Below are positions 34,532-43,497 of a stretch of 64,000 nucleotides of DNA, piece after piece. The notes beneath the pieces are model-generated. The model searched no databases, had not been told where the DNA came from, and saw only the letters and a list, made by a program, of their open reading frames with translations. Positions within the stretch are counted from its first letter, which is position 1. Each line of letters begins with the position of its first letter. Location: the NCBI RefSeq assembly GCF_023544445.1, contig NZ_JALPVJ010000030.1, positions 1 to 64,000 of the forward strand. Reading direction: 5' to 3'. A program made the position numbers and the translations under genes. Source of the DNA: Actinoplanes sp. M2I2. Its GTDB lineage: Bacteria; Actinomycetota; Actinomycetes; Mycobacteriales; Micromonosporaceae.

Positions 34532-35392
34532 TCAGGTCGAGTAGCCGGCGGTCACCGTCAGGCCGGGGACCGCCGCGGCGCCGTGGAAGTGCAGCAGGCG
34601 GATCAGGACCGGTGAGCAGCCGACGATGTGCATGCGGCCGCGCCGGGCGGCGGCCAGCAGCACCCGGGCGGCGGCGCTGTCGGCGAACCGGAGCGCGGTC
34701 GCGTCGACCGTGACGACCGCGTGGGGGCCGCGGGCCAGGAGGGCCTCGTCGACCATCGCCGCGAGGGCGTTCCGGTTGGACATGTCGGTCTCGCCGGAGA
34801 GCCACAGGCCGTACGGCTCCTCGGTTCTGCGGCAGCGCAGCGACGTGTCGGGGTCGAAGGGCAGCAGGGGGCCGGCCGCCCCGGGATGGGCCAGCGCGAG
34901 GCGCCTCAGGAACAGCGGGTCGACGGTCCGGCGGTCGTACGCGCAGACGCCCATCACATAGCCGTCGGAGAAGACGGAGTTGACCCTGGTCTCGTACCAC
35001 TCGAGCTGGTCGGCGCCGGGAACGCCGCGCTGGGCCCAGTTCATGTCGCCGACCACGCGCAGGCCGCGGTAACCCTCGGCGCGGGCCCGGGCCTTCTCGA
35101 CGTGCCAGTGCGCGATCGTCCCCTCGGGGTCGAACGCGCCGCCGGCCAGATAGCTGCTCTCGGGCGTCACGACGCTCAGCTGCCCCGACTCGAGCAGGGG
35201 CCGGGTGGCGACGCCCCGGGCGGCCAGCGCGGCCAGCACCCCGCGGGGCTCGTCGCCGGAATAGACGACCTTGTGATGGGCCAGCAGGCCGCCGTGCAGG
35301 ACGCACACGATCGCCCGTCGGTGTGTCTCGTCGTCGTCGACTGTCCAGCAGACGTGGTCGCCGAGTTCGAGGCGATCCAGCAGCCCCGCCAC
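34532..35392 (-). CDS. MEDS-STAS sensor / anti-sigma antagonist-like protein
   Basis: The N-terminal part (about residues 8-170) is a MEDS domain (ELGDHVCWTVDDD, then VVGDMNW), a sensory module found in regulators of C1 and stress responses. The C-terminal about 95 residues form a STAS domain (VVTVDATALRFADSAAARVLL). It may link ligand sensing to sigma-factor partner switching. I chose GTG 35392 because GAGGGGG lies 7 nt upstream and MEDS starts soon after; GTG 35434 is the longest frame but overlaps the -10 at 35433-35438. Confidence 0.75.
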   Translation of the reverse strand: MAGLLDRLELGDHVCWTVDDDETHRRAIVCVLHGGLLAHHKVVYSGDEPRGVLAALAARGVATRPLLESGQLSVVTPESSYLAGGAFDPEGTIAHWHVEKARARAEGYRGLRVVGDMNWAQRGVPGADQLEWYETRVNSVFSDGYVMGVCAYDRRTVDPLFLRRLALAHPGAAGPLLPFDPDTSLRCRRTEEPYGLWLSGETDMSNRNALAAMVDEALLARGPHAVVTVDATALRFADSAAARVLLAAARRGRMHIVGCSPVLIRLLHFHGAAAVPGLTVTAGYST

Positions 35393-35432
35393 GAACCATC
35401 CCCCTCGTTGCCCCGGAAGTAGGGTGGCGTTC

Positions 35433-35455
35433 ACCGTACGCTTGGAAGCGCTTCC
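35433..35455 (-). promoter_or_regulatory. MEDS-STAS promoter with spacer operator
   Basis: On the minus strand a -10 TACGGT (plus-strand 35433-35438) lies about 40 nt before the chosen GTG. Immediately upstream GGAAGCGCTTCC (35444-35455), a perfect 12-bp palindrome of LacI/CebR style, occupies the -10/-35 spacer. Confidence 0.5.
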
Positions 35456-35501
35456 GGGGCGTTACCTCGGCCGGGTGATGTTCGCGCCCCAAACCACCCG
35501 A

Positions 35502-36671
35502 TCAGGTGGACACCCAGGACGGGTGGGCGGCGGCGAACTGCCCGACCCGATCGGTCCGGACGGCCTTCAGCAGAGCGAGGCTGTCGGGGCTCAGGATCTG
35601 GACGCTGCCGGCGCCGGGAACGGACTCGCTGTCGAAGTGCCCGCCGTTGGTCTTCACCGTGATCACCTTGTCGGCCCGCAGGCCGCGCATCGCGAAGACC
35701 CAGTCCTCGAGCGAGATGCCCCCGTCGTCGACCGTGACCGCCCGGCCGATCACCGGCAGCAGGGCGGGCAGCCTGGCCGGCGAGGCCAGCACCTGCGACA
35801 GCACGGCCTTGATGAACTGCTGCTGGTGGCGCTGGCGGCCGTAGTCGGCGTCGTGGTCGGCCAGCAGGTCGCGCTGCCGGACGAAGTCGAGCGCCTCGGC
35901 CGCGGTGAAGCAGTGGTCGCCCTTGGCGTAGAAGGCGGCCGTCACGCCCTTGATCTTGTGGTTGACGGTGCCGTCGGTGTTGAGCGCGTACGGCGCCGCG
36001 GGCCGGCCGTCGGCGGTGTGTCCGACATGGATCGACGTGGTGTCCTCGTCCACGTACATGCACACCTTGCCGAGCTTCTGGAGGACCTGCTCGAAGCCCT
36101 GGAAGTCGAGGACGGCGCCCGCGTCCGGCGTGATGCCGGTCAGCTTCTCGACGGTGAGGGACAGCAGTTCGAAGCCGTGTTCGAGCGCCGCCTCGCCGGT
36201 GTGGCCCCTGCTCCCGTACGCGAAAGCGGCGTTGATCTTGTTTTTTCCGCCTCGGTAGGTGCCGTAGGCCGGGATCGACACGTAGCTGTCGCGCGGCAGC
36301 GAGACCAGATAGGCGTGCTGATGGTCGGCCGTCACGTGGAGCAGGATGATCGAGTCGGCGCGGGTGGGCTCCCCGGGCCGGGCCGAGGCGCGGCGGTCGA
36401 TGCCGACGAGCAGGATGTTCTTGGCGCCGGTGACCGAGGCGTGCGCCGTCGAGGCAGCCACGCCGAGCAGATGGTGCTCGGGGATCGCTCGCACCGCCTC
36501 CCGGGTGACGACGATCGCGCCGCCCGCGACGACAGCCAGCACCGCACCGAGCCCGGCACACCAGATCGCCCAGCGCGGGCGGCGTCGTGATCTCACATCC
36601 GCCGACACTGCCCCGGTCCGGTGGGAAGTCACTGAAAATTCACTGTCGAACGCCTGTGACGGCCCGTGCAC
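35502..36671 (-). CDS. LytR-CpsA-Psr (LCP) family glycopolymer transferase
   Basis: The 389-residue protein has a basic cytoplasmic N-terminus (RSRRRPRW), one membrane helix (GLGAVLAVVAGGAIVV) and an extracytoplasmic LCP domain. Family residues are visible in VGIDRR, RADSIILLHV, LPRDSYVSIP, GKNKINAAFAYG, and the polyprenyl-phosphate pocket RQRD followed by GRQRHQQQF. LCP enzymes attach glycopolymers to peptidoglycan. The GTG at 36671 has no ribosome binding site; a GTG about 22 codons further in follows GGACCGGGG and is a good alternative. Two glycosyltransferases are divergent from it. Confidence 0.85.
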   Translation of the reverse strand: MHGPSQAFDSEFSVTSHRTGAVSADVRSRRRPRWAIWCAGLGAVLAVVAGGAIVVTREAVRAIPEHHLLGVAASTAHASVTGAKNILLVGIDRRASARPGEPTRADSIILLHVTADHQHAYLVSLPRDSYVSIPAYGTYRGGKNKINAAFAYGSRGHTGEAALEHGFELLSLTVEKLTGITPDAGAVLDFQGFEQVLQKLGKVCMYVDEDTTSIHVGHTADGRPAAPYALNTDGTVNHKIKGVTAAFYAKGDHCFTAAEALDFVRQRDLLADHDADYGRQRHQQQFIKAVLSQVLASPARLPALLPVIGRAVTVDDGGISLEDWVFAMRGLRADKVITVKTNGGHFDSESVPGAGSVQILSPDSLALLKAVRTDRVGQFAAAHPSWVST

Positions 36672-36796
36672 ACGCGCGGTTCGTGTCGAAGACCACTGCG
36701 CTTAACCGGACGGCCGTCGGACGCCCCTAATGTCCGGCGAAGCCGCCGCCAAGTGTCCGGCGACGCCCCGCCAAGCCTGAAGCAGGTAACGAAGAC

Positions 36797-37729
36797 ATGG
36801 ACGTCAGCGTCGTCATCCCGACGTGCAACCGCCCGGAGCTGGCGACGCGCGCGGTCCGCAGCGCCCTCGCGCAGACCCACCGCGATCTCGAGGTCATCGT
36901 CGTGATCGACGGCCCCGACGAGGAGACGGTCCGCGCGCTCAAGGAGATCGACGACGACCGGCTGCGAGCGATCGTCCTGCCCGAGCGGGGCAAGGCGCCG
37001 AACGCCCGCAACCAGGGCGTCAAGGCCGCCGAGGGCCGGTTCGTGGCCCTGCTCGACGACGACGACGAGTGGATGCCGGACAAGATCGAGACGCAGCTGG
37101 CGCTGGCCGCGACCGCGACCCGGTCGTCGCCGATCGTCGCCACCCGCATGATCAGCCGGACGCCGCGGGCCGACACGGTGATGCCCCGCCGGCTGCCCGA
37201 GCCCGGCGAGCCGCTCAGCGAGTACCTGCTCGTGCGCCGCGGCCTGTTCTACGGCGACGGCTTCATCCAGACCTCCACGATCATGGCCCCGACCGAGTTG
37301 CTGCGCCGGGTGCCGTTCACCGTCGGGCTACGCCGGCAGCAGGAGCTCGACTGGACCCTGCGCGCGCTGCAGCACGACGACGTGGAGCTGCTCTACGCGC
37401 CCGAGGCGCTCGTGCTGTGGCACCAGGACGAGAACCGCGATCGCATCAGCCTGCAGAACCCGTGGGAGGAGCAGCTCGCCTGGGTGCGCGCCAACCGGCA
37501 GCTCTTCACGCCCCGTGCCTACGCTGCCGTCACGATGAGCGTGATCAGCTCGATGGCCGCCCCCACCCGCGATCACCGGGTGTTCCGCGAGCTGCTGTCC
37601 GAGGCGCGCGCCCCCGGCCGGCCGGGCGCGCTCGACTACGTGACGTTCCTGCAGATCTGGGCGCTGCCACCGTCGGTCCGTCATCGCGTACGGGATCTGG
37701 TCATCGGGCGTAAGAAGGCCCATGCCTGA
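36797..37729 (+). CDS. Family 2 glycosyltransferase
   Basis: The 310-residue protein has a GT-A fold: SVVIPTCNRPEL at its start, VIDGPDEE, and a DxD-type LLDDDDEW about residue 90. The catalytic-base region is RRQQELDW. No membrane helix is seen, so it acts at the cytoplasmic face on a nucleotide sugar. A -10-like TAATGT lies at 36728-36733. It overlaps the next glycosyltransferase by 8 bp, so the two form an operon. The divergent LCP gene suggests a cell-surface glycopolymer. Confidence 0.88.
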   Translation: MDVSVVIPTCNRPELATRAVRSALAQTHRDLEVIVVIDGPDEETVRALKEIDDDRLRAIVLPERGKAPNARNQGVKAAEGRFVALLDDDDEWMPDKIETQLALAATATRSSPIVATRMISRTPRADTVMPRRLPEPGEPLSEYLLVRRGLFYGDGFIQTSTIMAPTELLRRVPFTVGLRRQQELDWTLRALQHDDVELLYAPEALVLWHQDENRDRISLQNPWEEQLAWVRANRQLFTPRAYAAVTMSVISSMAAPTRDHRVFRELLSEARAPGRPGALDYVTFLQIWALPPSVRHRVRDLVIGRKKAHA

Positions 37730-38822
37730 CCGCCGGGTCCTGATCTGGCGCAGCGCCATGCTGCTCGGCTCCGAGACGTTCATCCGCAACCAGGCCGACT
37801 CGCTGAGCCGCTGGGAGCCGGTCTACGCGGGCGCGACGAAGGTCGTCTCGCCGCTGGCCCGCGACACCGACCTGATCGCCTATCCGTCCGACGCCGACCA
37901 TCGGGCCTTTCTGCGGCTGCGGCTCACCGGCTCCTCGCCCCAGCTGCATCACCTGCTTGCGGGCGTACGTCCCGACGTGGTGCACGCCCACTTCGGCGGG
38001 GACGGCTGGCTGGTCAGCGGCAGCGCGGCCCGGGCCAAGGTGCCGCTGATCGTGACCCTGCACGGGCACGACGTGACCCGGCAGCCGTCGAGCACCGGGC
38101 CCAAGGGGGTGCGGTACCGGCGCAACCTGCGCACGATCTTCCAGCGCGCGGCCGTGCTGATCGCGGTCTCCGAGGTCATCCGGCAGCGCGCGATCCACTG
38201 GGGCGCCGACCCGGCCAAGGTGCGCGTGCACCACACCGGCGTGCCGATCCCCGCGGTGGCGACCGCCGTCCCGAAGCAGTGGGACGTCGCGTTCGTCGGC
38301 CGTTTCGTCGAGAAGAAGGGCGCCGACGACCTGATCGCCGCCCTCAGCACCCTGCAGGCCCGGGCTTTGTTCATCGGTGACGGGCCGCGGTTCGCCGAGA
38401 TGCAGGGGTACGCCCGGAGTCTGCGCCTGGACGCCACGTTCCTCGGCGCCCGGCCCGCCGACGAGGTGTACCGCCTGCTCGGCGAGTCCCGCGTGCTGGC
38501 CGCCCCGTCCCGTACGGCGGCCGACGGCGACAGCGAGGGCCTGCCCACCACTGTCGTCGAGGCGATGGCGCTCGGCCTCCCGGTGGTCTCGACGCGGCAC
38601 AGCGGCATCCCCGAGGCGGTCACCGACGGCACGACGGGGCTGCTGGGGGCCGAGGGCGACCGGGAGGCGCTGGCCGCCAACCTGCGCAAGCTGCTCGACG
38701 ACGAGAATCTGCGCACGGCCATGGGCGCCGCCGCCCGGGCGCGGGCCGAGACCGACTTCGACGTCGTCAAGCAGAGCCGCCGCCTCGAGGACATCTACGA
38801 CGAGGTGGCCCGCGCACGCTGA
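37722..38822 (+). CDS. Family 4 glycosyltransferase
   Basis: The 366-residue protein is a GT-B enzyme. The N-terminal acceptor domain contains VVHAHFGGDG and LHGHDVTR. The C-terminal donor domain begins VAFVGRFVEKKG and has the EX7E motif in SEGLPTTVVEAMALGLP. It starts 8 bp inside the end of the GT2 gene. The operon ends here, tail to tail with the isomerase-family gene. Confidence 0.9.
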   Translation: MPDRRVLIWRSAMLLGSETFIRNQADSLSRWEPVYAGATKVVSPLARDTDLIAYPSDADHRAFLRLRLTGSSPQLHHLLAGVRPDVVHAHFGGDGWLVSGSAARAKVPLIVTLHGHDVTRQPSSTGPKGVRYRRNLRTIFQRAAVLIAVSEVIRQRAIHWGADPAKVRVHHTGVPIPAVATAVPKQWDVAFVGRFVEKKGADDLIAALSTLQARALFIGDGPRFAEMQGYARSLRLDATFLGARPADEVYRLLGESRVLAAPSRTAADGDSEGLPTTVVEAMALGLPVVSTRHSGIPEAVTDGTTGLLGAEGDREALAANLRKLLDDENLRTAMGAAARARAETDFDVVKQSRRLEDIYDEVARAR

Positions 38823-38903
38823 TGAGGCTGCCCGGCCGAACTCACCCGGCTCCGCTCCCCCGGCCCCGGCTGAGCCGTCACCTGGCCGCGCTGACCGGCT
38901 GGG

Positions 38904-39674
38904 TCACTCCGACGGGTCCCAGGCGATGAGCTGGTCGAAGACGCGGCGGTCGCCGTCCAGTTTGAGCGAATCCAGCGGTACGCGGTCGTAGAAGGCCAGG
39001 ACCAGGTCGCCGGCCGGGCCCGTGGCGGAGGCGTCGGCCTGGCCGGGCTCCTCGCCGGCGGCCGGGAGCCGGACGACCCGGACGCCGTCGCCGGACAGCC
39101 GGAGGCGCCAGGAACGGCCTTCGGTGGCGTGGTAGTCGATGACCGCGGGTGCGTGCGGCCAGGCGACCGTCGTCGCGACGCACGTGAACTGGAACTCCTC
39201 GACACCGTCGAGAGCGACCTGCTCCGGAAGCGGTTGCGGAGCGCCCACCGCGAGCTGGGCGTCGTAGGTGTGCACCGCGACTTCCTGAACCTGGTGCCGC
39301 GCCACGCCGCCGGCGGTCTGCGGCGACTGCGAGTCGTCCCACCACGTCCAGCAGCCGCGATCCGGGCCGGCCTCGCGCAGGGTGGTGACCAACCGCTCGA
39401 TGGACTCGTCCAGCCAGGCCAGCAGGGCTTCCCGTTCCCGGGGGGCACCCTCGCCGGACGCGGCCGGGGGCGCGTCGGCCGGCCCGGCGGCGACGATGGC
39501 AGCCGCCTTGCGGCGGCCCAGACCGAGGTGCTGCACCAGATCGAACAGGGTCCACCCCGGACAGGTCGGCACCGGCACATGAAGGTCAGGCGCGGAGGCG
39601 ACCGTGGCGCGGAAGGTGGTCGATCGTTCGTCGATCAACCGCAGCAGGTCGGGGAACTCCAAAGTCTCTGGCAC
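38904..39674 (-). CDS. Maleylpyruvate isomerase family mycothiol-dependent enzyme
   Basis: The 256-residue protein has a DinB-like four-helix N-terminal domain (TCPGWTLFDLVQHLG, and VARHQVQEVAVHTYDAQLA supplying metal-ligand histidines) and a C-terminal MDMPI domain ending AWDPSE. The family uses mycothiol, the actinomycete thiol, as cofactor for isomerisation or detoxification; the substrate is unknown. The GTG start lies 6 nt after TAGAAA on the minus strand, a weak leaderless arrangement. Confidence 0.82.
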   Translation of the reverse strand: MPETLEFPDLLRLIDERSTTFRATVASAPDLHVPVPTCPGWTLFDLVQHLGLGRRKAAAIVAAGPADAPPAASGEGAPREREALLAWLDESIERLVTTLREAGPDRGCWTWWDDSQSPQTAGGVARHQVQEVAVHTYDAQLAVGAPQPLPEQVALDGVEEFQFTCVATTVAWPHAPAVIDYHATEGRSWRLRLSGDGVRVVRLPAAGEEPGQADASATGPAGDLVLAFYDRVPLDSLKLDGDRRVFDQLIAWDPSE

Positions 39675-39703
39675 CCGGGCTTTCTACCACGGACCTCCGA
39701 CAA

Positions 39704-41209
39704 TCAGCCTCCGCGCGTCCGGCGGACGACCGAGCGCACCGCGCGCTTGCCGGCGCGCAGGCCGCCGACCAGGTTGGTGGCGGCCTTGCCAGGAATGGTG
39801 GCGGAGAGCAGGGCGTTCATCTGGCGCACCCGCTTGAGCTCGGCCTCGCGGCGCAGCAGCATCGACTCGTACCACTCGTGCTTGGCCCGGGCCTCGGCCA
39901 GCTCGCGGGTGAGGCGGTCGCGGTCGGCCAGCAGGTCACCGACGGCGTGCGCGGGCGGCGCGTCGCCCGCCGGGACGTCGGCCGGCTCCAGCTCACGACC
40001 GGTCATGCCGGCCAGCACGGCGGTCAGCTCGGCCTCGTCGCCCCGGATCGGCCACAGGTGGGCGAACCCGCCGGCGATCACGGTGGCGGCGAAGGCGCGC
40101 AGGGCCTTCAGGGGCTCTCCGGCCGGAATCAGGGCCACCATCTCGGCCGGCGGTCCGGTCACGACGATCTGGCCCGCCGGCACCCCCGCGGCCGGGCCGG
40201 ACTGCCAGCCCGACAGCAGATCGCGCAGGGCCGGGAGATCACGGCGCTGGGCGGCGGCCAGCAGGTGGTCCTGCAGGGTGCGACCCCGCGGAAGCCCGGT
40301 GTCGGGCAGGGACACCGCACGACCGCCGATCACGGCGTCGGGCCGGCCGATCAACGCACGCTCGACAGCCGGGTCCGGGGCGAGCTCGACAGCCGGACCC
40401 GGGCCCCGCTCGGCGGCCGGGTCCGGGGCGAGCTCGGCGACGATCACCCAGGCCGGGGCCAGCTCGGTGGCGAGGCCGTTGCGCAGGGCGCCGGTGGCCA
40501 GGCGTACCGGGTCGGCCAGCACGTCGGCCGGCGGGCGGACCGCCGTGGCCACCGCCGCCCCGAGCGCGCCGGCCAGGGTGGGCTCGGCCAGGATCTCGCG
40601 GCTGAGCAGCACGGACGGTGAGGAGAGCGCCGGGTACGCCGCGTAGTCACGCTCGACGCGCAAGCCGAGTCGCGTGAGCCTCGTGAGCAACCCGGCGTGA
40701 CCGGCCGGCCGGTCCGGGTCGTGGTCGTCGGGGACCACCCAGTCGCTGTCGGCCGGGGCCGGGGGCAGGGCGACCAGGCGGTGCACGCCGAAGAGGTTCT
40801 CCACGCCGAGCAGCAGGCGCCCGCCCGGCTTCAGCTGGGCCAGCAGCAGGTCGAGGGTCTCGTTCCAGGTGTGCGGGTCGGCCTCGGCGGAGAGCAGGCG
40901 GTCGAGGCCGTCGAGGGCGACCACCGTGTCGTACGCGGGAACGGCGGCCAGCTTCTCGAGGCTGCCGCACAGGACGGTCAGCCCGGGGCGGGCCAGGGCC
41001 GAGGCGTCGTCGGCGCCACGCACCAGGACGGTCACCTGCTCGGGCGGCAGGGCCTCGAACAGCCGCGGGGCGTGCGGGCCGGCCACGAGCGTACGGCCCA
41101 GCGGTGGCGACAGCAGCGACCGCAACGCGTCGCCGGAGGCGGCGGCCGGGCCGTGGGTGCCGTCGAGGTCGGACCAGGACAGCATCTCCCCGCCGATCAG
41201 GGTGGTCAT
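39704..41209 (-). CDS. Methyltransferase-like protein with C-terminal coiled coil
   Basis: The 501-residue protein has a degenerate class I methyltransferase fold in its N-terminal half (LARPGLTVLCGSLEKL, YDTVVALDGLDRLL, LKPGGRLLLGVENLFG). The glycine-rich SAM motif is weak. The middle is Ala/Pro-rich with an internal repeat (AELAPDPA, VELAPDPA). The C-terminal 90 residues are a coiled coil (LLADRDRLTRELAEARAKHEWYE) ending in a very basic tail. Such coiled coils occur in glycan-assembly regulators. It is coupled by ATGA overlap to the preceding gene, so they probably act together, perhaps on a surface polysaccharide. Confidence 0.6.
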   Translation of the reverse strand: MTTLIGGEMLSWSDLDGTHGPAAASGDALRSLLSPPLGRTLVAGPHAPRLFEALPPEQVTVLVRGADDASALARPGLTVLCGSLEKLAAVPAYDTVVALDGLDRLLSAEADPHTWNETLDLLLAQLKPGGRLLLGVENLFGVHRLVALPPAPADSDWVVPDDHDPDRPAGHAGLLTRLTRLGLRVERDYAAYPALSSPSVLLSREILAEPTLAGALGAAVATAVRPPADVLADPVRLATGALRNGLATELAPAWVIVAELAPDPAAERGPGPAVELAPDPAVERALIGRPDAVIGGRAVSLPDTGLPRGRTLQDHLLAAAQRRDLPALRDLLSGWQSGPAAGVPAGQIVVTGPPAEMVALIPAGEPLKALRAFAATVIAGGFAHLWPIRGDEAELTAVLAGMTGRELEPADVPAGDAPPAHAVGDLLADRDRLTRELAEARAKHEWYESMLLRREAELKRVRQMNALLSATIPGKAATNLVGGLRAGKRAVRSVVRRTRGG

Positions 41210-42081
41210 CGGGTCAGCACTCCGGTCAGCTCGAAATCGGGGTCTTCACGCAGGGACGGCCAGCCGAACAGGCGGCGCAGCTCGGCCGGAGGCAGCAGCC
41301 GGTCGGCGCCGAGCTCGTCGACAGCGACGCGGCGCGCGACGGACTGATCGAGCGAGGCGCCGTGCATGTCCGCCCACTCCCGCACGATCCGGGCCTGGCC
41401 GCCGAACGCCGACTTCTCCCGCTCCAGCTGCATCGGGTCGCCGTAGACGGCCGGCTCGCAACCGGCCAGCGTCCCGTACATGATCGCGCTGCACAGCCGG
41501 TTCGACGCGACCCGGGAATGCCGGCGCTGCTCGGCCAGTTGACGGTAGAGGAATCCGGGATCGAGGTCCTTCCACCAGCCACCGCGGTACCCGTGGCAGA
41601 TCACCCGGAAGCCGGCCCGCTCGTAGAGCGCACGCACCCGCTTGTCGCGGAACTCCTGCCAGTACAGGCAGACGGTGACCGGACCGGTCTCGGTGTCCCG
41701 GATCTCAGCGATCAGGCCGTCGTGGCTGCCGATGATGTGCTGCCCCTCCCAGCCGTGGAAGGGGTACCAGATGGTGCCTTCCCGCTTCGGCGCGTCGGCC
41801 GGTTCGGGTTCCATCGCGATCAGGTACGCCCACGGGGCGCCCACCACGTAGACGTCGCGGCGGCCCAGCGACCAGGCCCGGCGGCGCACCCGCTCCGACC
41901 AGACGAACTTCGGGACGCCCGGGACGTACTCGTGGTCGGGGGCCATGCCGTCGCCGATGTTCCAGCCGTGCTGCAGGTAGCCGTGGAGCCGCGGCGGGTC
42001 GGTGTCGTCGAGGCCGCAGTAGCGGGCCAGGACGTGGCTGTGGCCGTAGTAATGGTTCGCGTGGTGCACGCCGCATTCCAT
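41206..42081 (-). CDS. Putative polysaccharide biosynthesis protein (family not identified)
   Basis: The 291-residue protein is not clearly assigned. Segments LHGYLQHGWNIGDG, DVYVVGAPWAYL and CSAIMYGTLAGCEPAVYGDPM recall GT-B-type capsule or CDP-glycerol transferases, including a probable nucleotide-binding loop in the last one. A role in transferring a sugar or polyol phosphate is an inference. ATG 42081 is the only start: a TGA lies in frame 15 codons upstream. It precedes and overlaps the methyltransferase-like gene, and is divergent from rho. Confidence 0.5.
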   Translation of the reverse strand: MECGVHHANHYYGHSHVLARYCGLDDTDPPRLHGYLQHGWNIGDGMAPDHEYVPGVPKFVWSERVRRRAWSLGRRDVYVVGAPWAYLIAMEPEPADAPKREGTIWYPFHGWEGQHIIGSHDGLIAEIRDTETGPVTVCLYWQEFRDKRVRALYERAGFRVICHGYRGGWWKDLDPGFLYRQLAEQRRHSRVASNRLCSAIMYGTLAGCEPAVYGDPMQLEREKSAFGGQARIVREWADMHGASLDQSVARRVAVDELGADRLLPPAELRRLFGWPSLREDPDFELTGVLTR

Positions 42082-42133
42082 ACCGTCGAGGCGTCCGGCC
42101 GGGAAACACGGCGTGTCCGGAGAGTGTCATCTC

Positions 42134-42161
42134 TTGCGCCGGAGACCGGGAGTGCTACCTT
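42134..42161 (+). promoter_or_regulatory. Candidate promoter of the short rho gene
   Basis: TTGCGC (42134-42139) and TACCTT (42156-42161) are 16 nt apart. This would give an untranslated leader of about 190 nt, long enough for the leader-based autoregulation known for rho. Confidence 0.4.
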
Positions 42162-42357
42162 TACGGCAACCTCCGGGTGTGGCACCAGTTTCTGGCAGCC
42201 CCCGGACGGCTCTGGTATCCCGGGCTCCGCCAGTCGTGAAAGCTGCGGCAGCCCAGAGGCGTTCTCCGGCCGAGTTCGACACCGGCCACTTTCTTTTCCC
42301 GGCGCCGTCCCGGCGTCATCTCACCCTGCGCATCGCAGGCTCTCGAGGAGTACCCCC

Positions 42358-43497
42358 ATGACAGTCACATCCACCCGGAACCGGCGCACAGCGCCGCCCG
42401 ACTCCACCACCGCGGAGGTCACCTTCGACGCTCTGCTCGACATCGTCGACGACCGTGCCTGGCTGCGCGTCGACGGCTATCTTCCCGGCCCCGGCGACAT
42501 CGCGGTCAACCTGGCCGAGGCCCGCCGGTCGGGGCTGCGCCGCGGTGACCGCGTACAGGGAACGGCCCGAAGCGTCGGCCGCAAGCCGGCGACCCTGCGG
42601 GTCGACACCGTGAACGGCCACCGACCCGGTCGGCGACCCGACTTCTACGACCTCACCGCGCTCTACCCCCAGGAGCGGCTGCGGCTCGAGACCGACCCGG
42701 GGCTGCTCACCACCCGCGTCATCGACCTGGCCATGCCGATCGGCAAGGGCCAGCGAGCCCTGATCGTGGCGCCGCCCAAGGCCGGCAAGACCACGGTCCT
42801 CAAGCAGATCGCCAACGCCATCGCGCACAACAACCCCGAGGCGCACCTGATGGTGGTGCTGGTCGACGAACGGCCCGAGGAGGTCACCGACTTCAGCCGC
42901 ACGGTGCGGGCCGAGGTCGTGGCGGCCACCTTCGACCGGCCGCCTCAGGAGCACGCCGCGCTGGCCGAGCTCGCCGTCGAACGGGCCAAGCGCCTCGTCG
43001 AGCAGGGGCAGGACGTGGTCCTGCTGCTCGACTCGATCACCCGCCTGGGCCGGGCCTACAACCTGATGGCGCCGGGCCGCGGGCGTACGCTCTCCGGCGG
43101 TCTCGACGCGTCGGCGCTCTACCCGCCCAAGCGTTTCCTCGGCGCCGCCCGCAACATCGACGGCGGCGGCTCCCTCACCATCATCGCGACGGCCCTGGTC
43201 GAGACCGGGTCGGCGATGGACAACCTGATCTTCGAGGAGTTCAAGAGCACCGGCAACGCCGAGCTCAAGCTGGACCGGTCACTGGCCGAGGCCCGCGTCT
43301 TCCCGGCGATCGACCTGTCGTCGACCGGCACCCGGCACGACGAGGCGCTGCTGTCCCCGGCCGAACTGGCCATCATCTCGCAGATGCGGCGAGTCCTGGA
43401 CGGCCCGGACGCGATGCGCCGCCTGCTCGACCAGCTGCGCGGCACGGCCTCGAACAACGAGTTCCTCCGTCGCGTGGCCCACTCGCTGGCCGCCTGA
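42358..43497 (+). CDS. rho: Short Rho-type transcription termination factor
   Basis: The 379-residue protein has the Rho RNA-binding domain (about 20-95) and the hexameric ATPase core (about 105-375). Walker A is APPKAGKT with Lys144, Walker B VVLLLDSITRL; the Q-loop reads GRTLSGGLDASAL and the R-loop FEEFKSTGN. The usual actinobacterial Rho is far longer because of a basic, Arg/Asn-rich N-terminal insertion that is missing here. The RNP aromatic motif DGYGFLR of the primary RNA site is replaced by DDRAWLR. It is therefore probably a second, divergent Rho. GAGGAG lies 7 nt before the ATG. Confidence 0.85.
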   Translation: MTVTSTRNRRTAPPDSTTAEVTFDALLDIVDDRAWLRVDGYLPGPGDIAVNLAEARRSGLRRGDRVQGTARSVGRKPATLRVDTVNGHRPGRRPDFYDLTALYPQERLRLETDPGLLTTRVIDLAMPIGKGQRALIVAPPKAGKTTVLKQIANAIAHNNPEAHLMVVLVDERPEEVTDFSRTVRAEVVAATFDRPPQEHAALAELAVERAKRLVEQGQDVVLLLDSITRLGRAYNLMAPGRGRTLSGGLDASALYPPKRFLGAARNIDGGGSLTIIATALVETGSAMDNLIFEEFKSTGNAELKLDRSLAEARVFPAIDLSSTGTRHDEALLSPAELAIISQMRRVLDGPDAMRRLLDQLRGTASNNEFLRRVAHSLAA

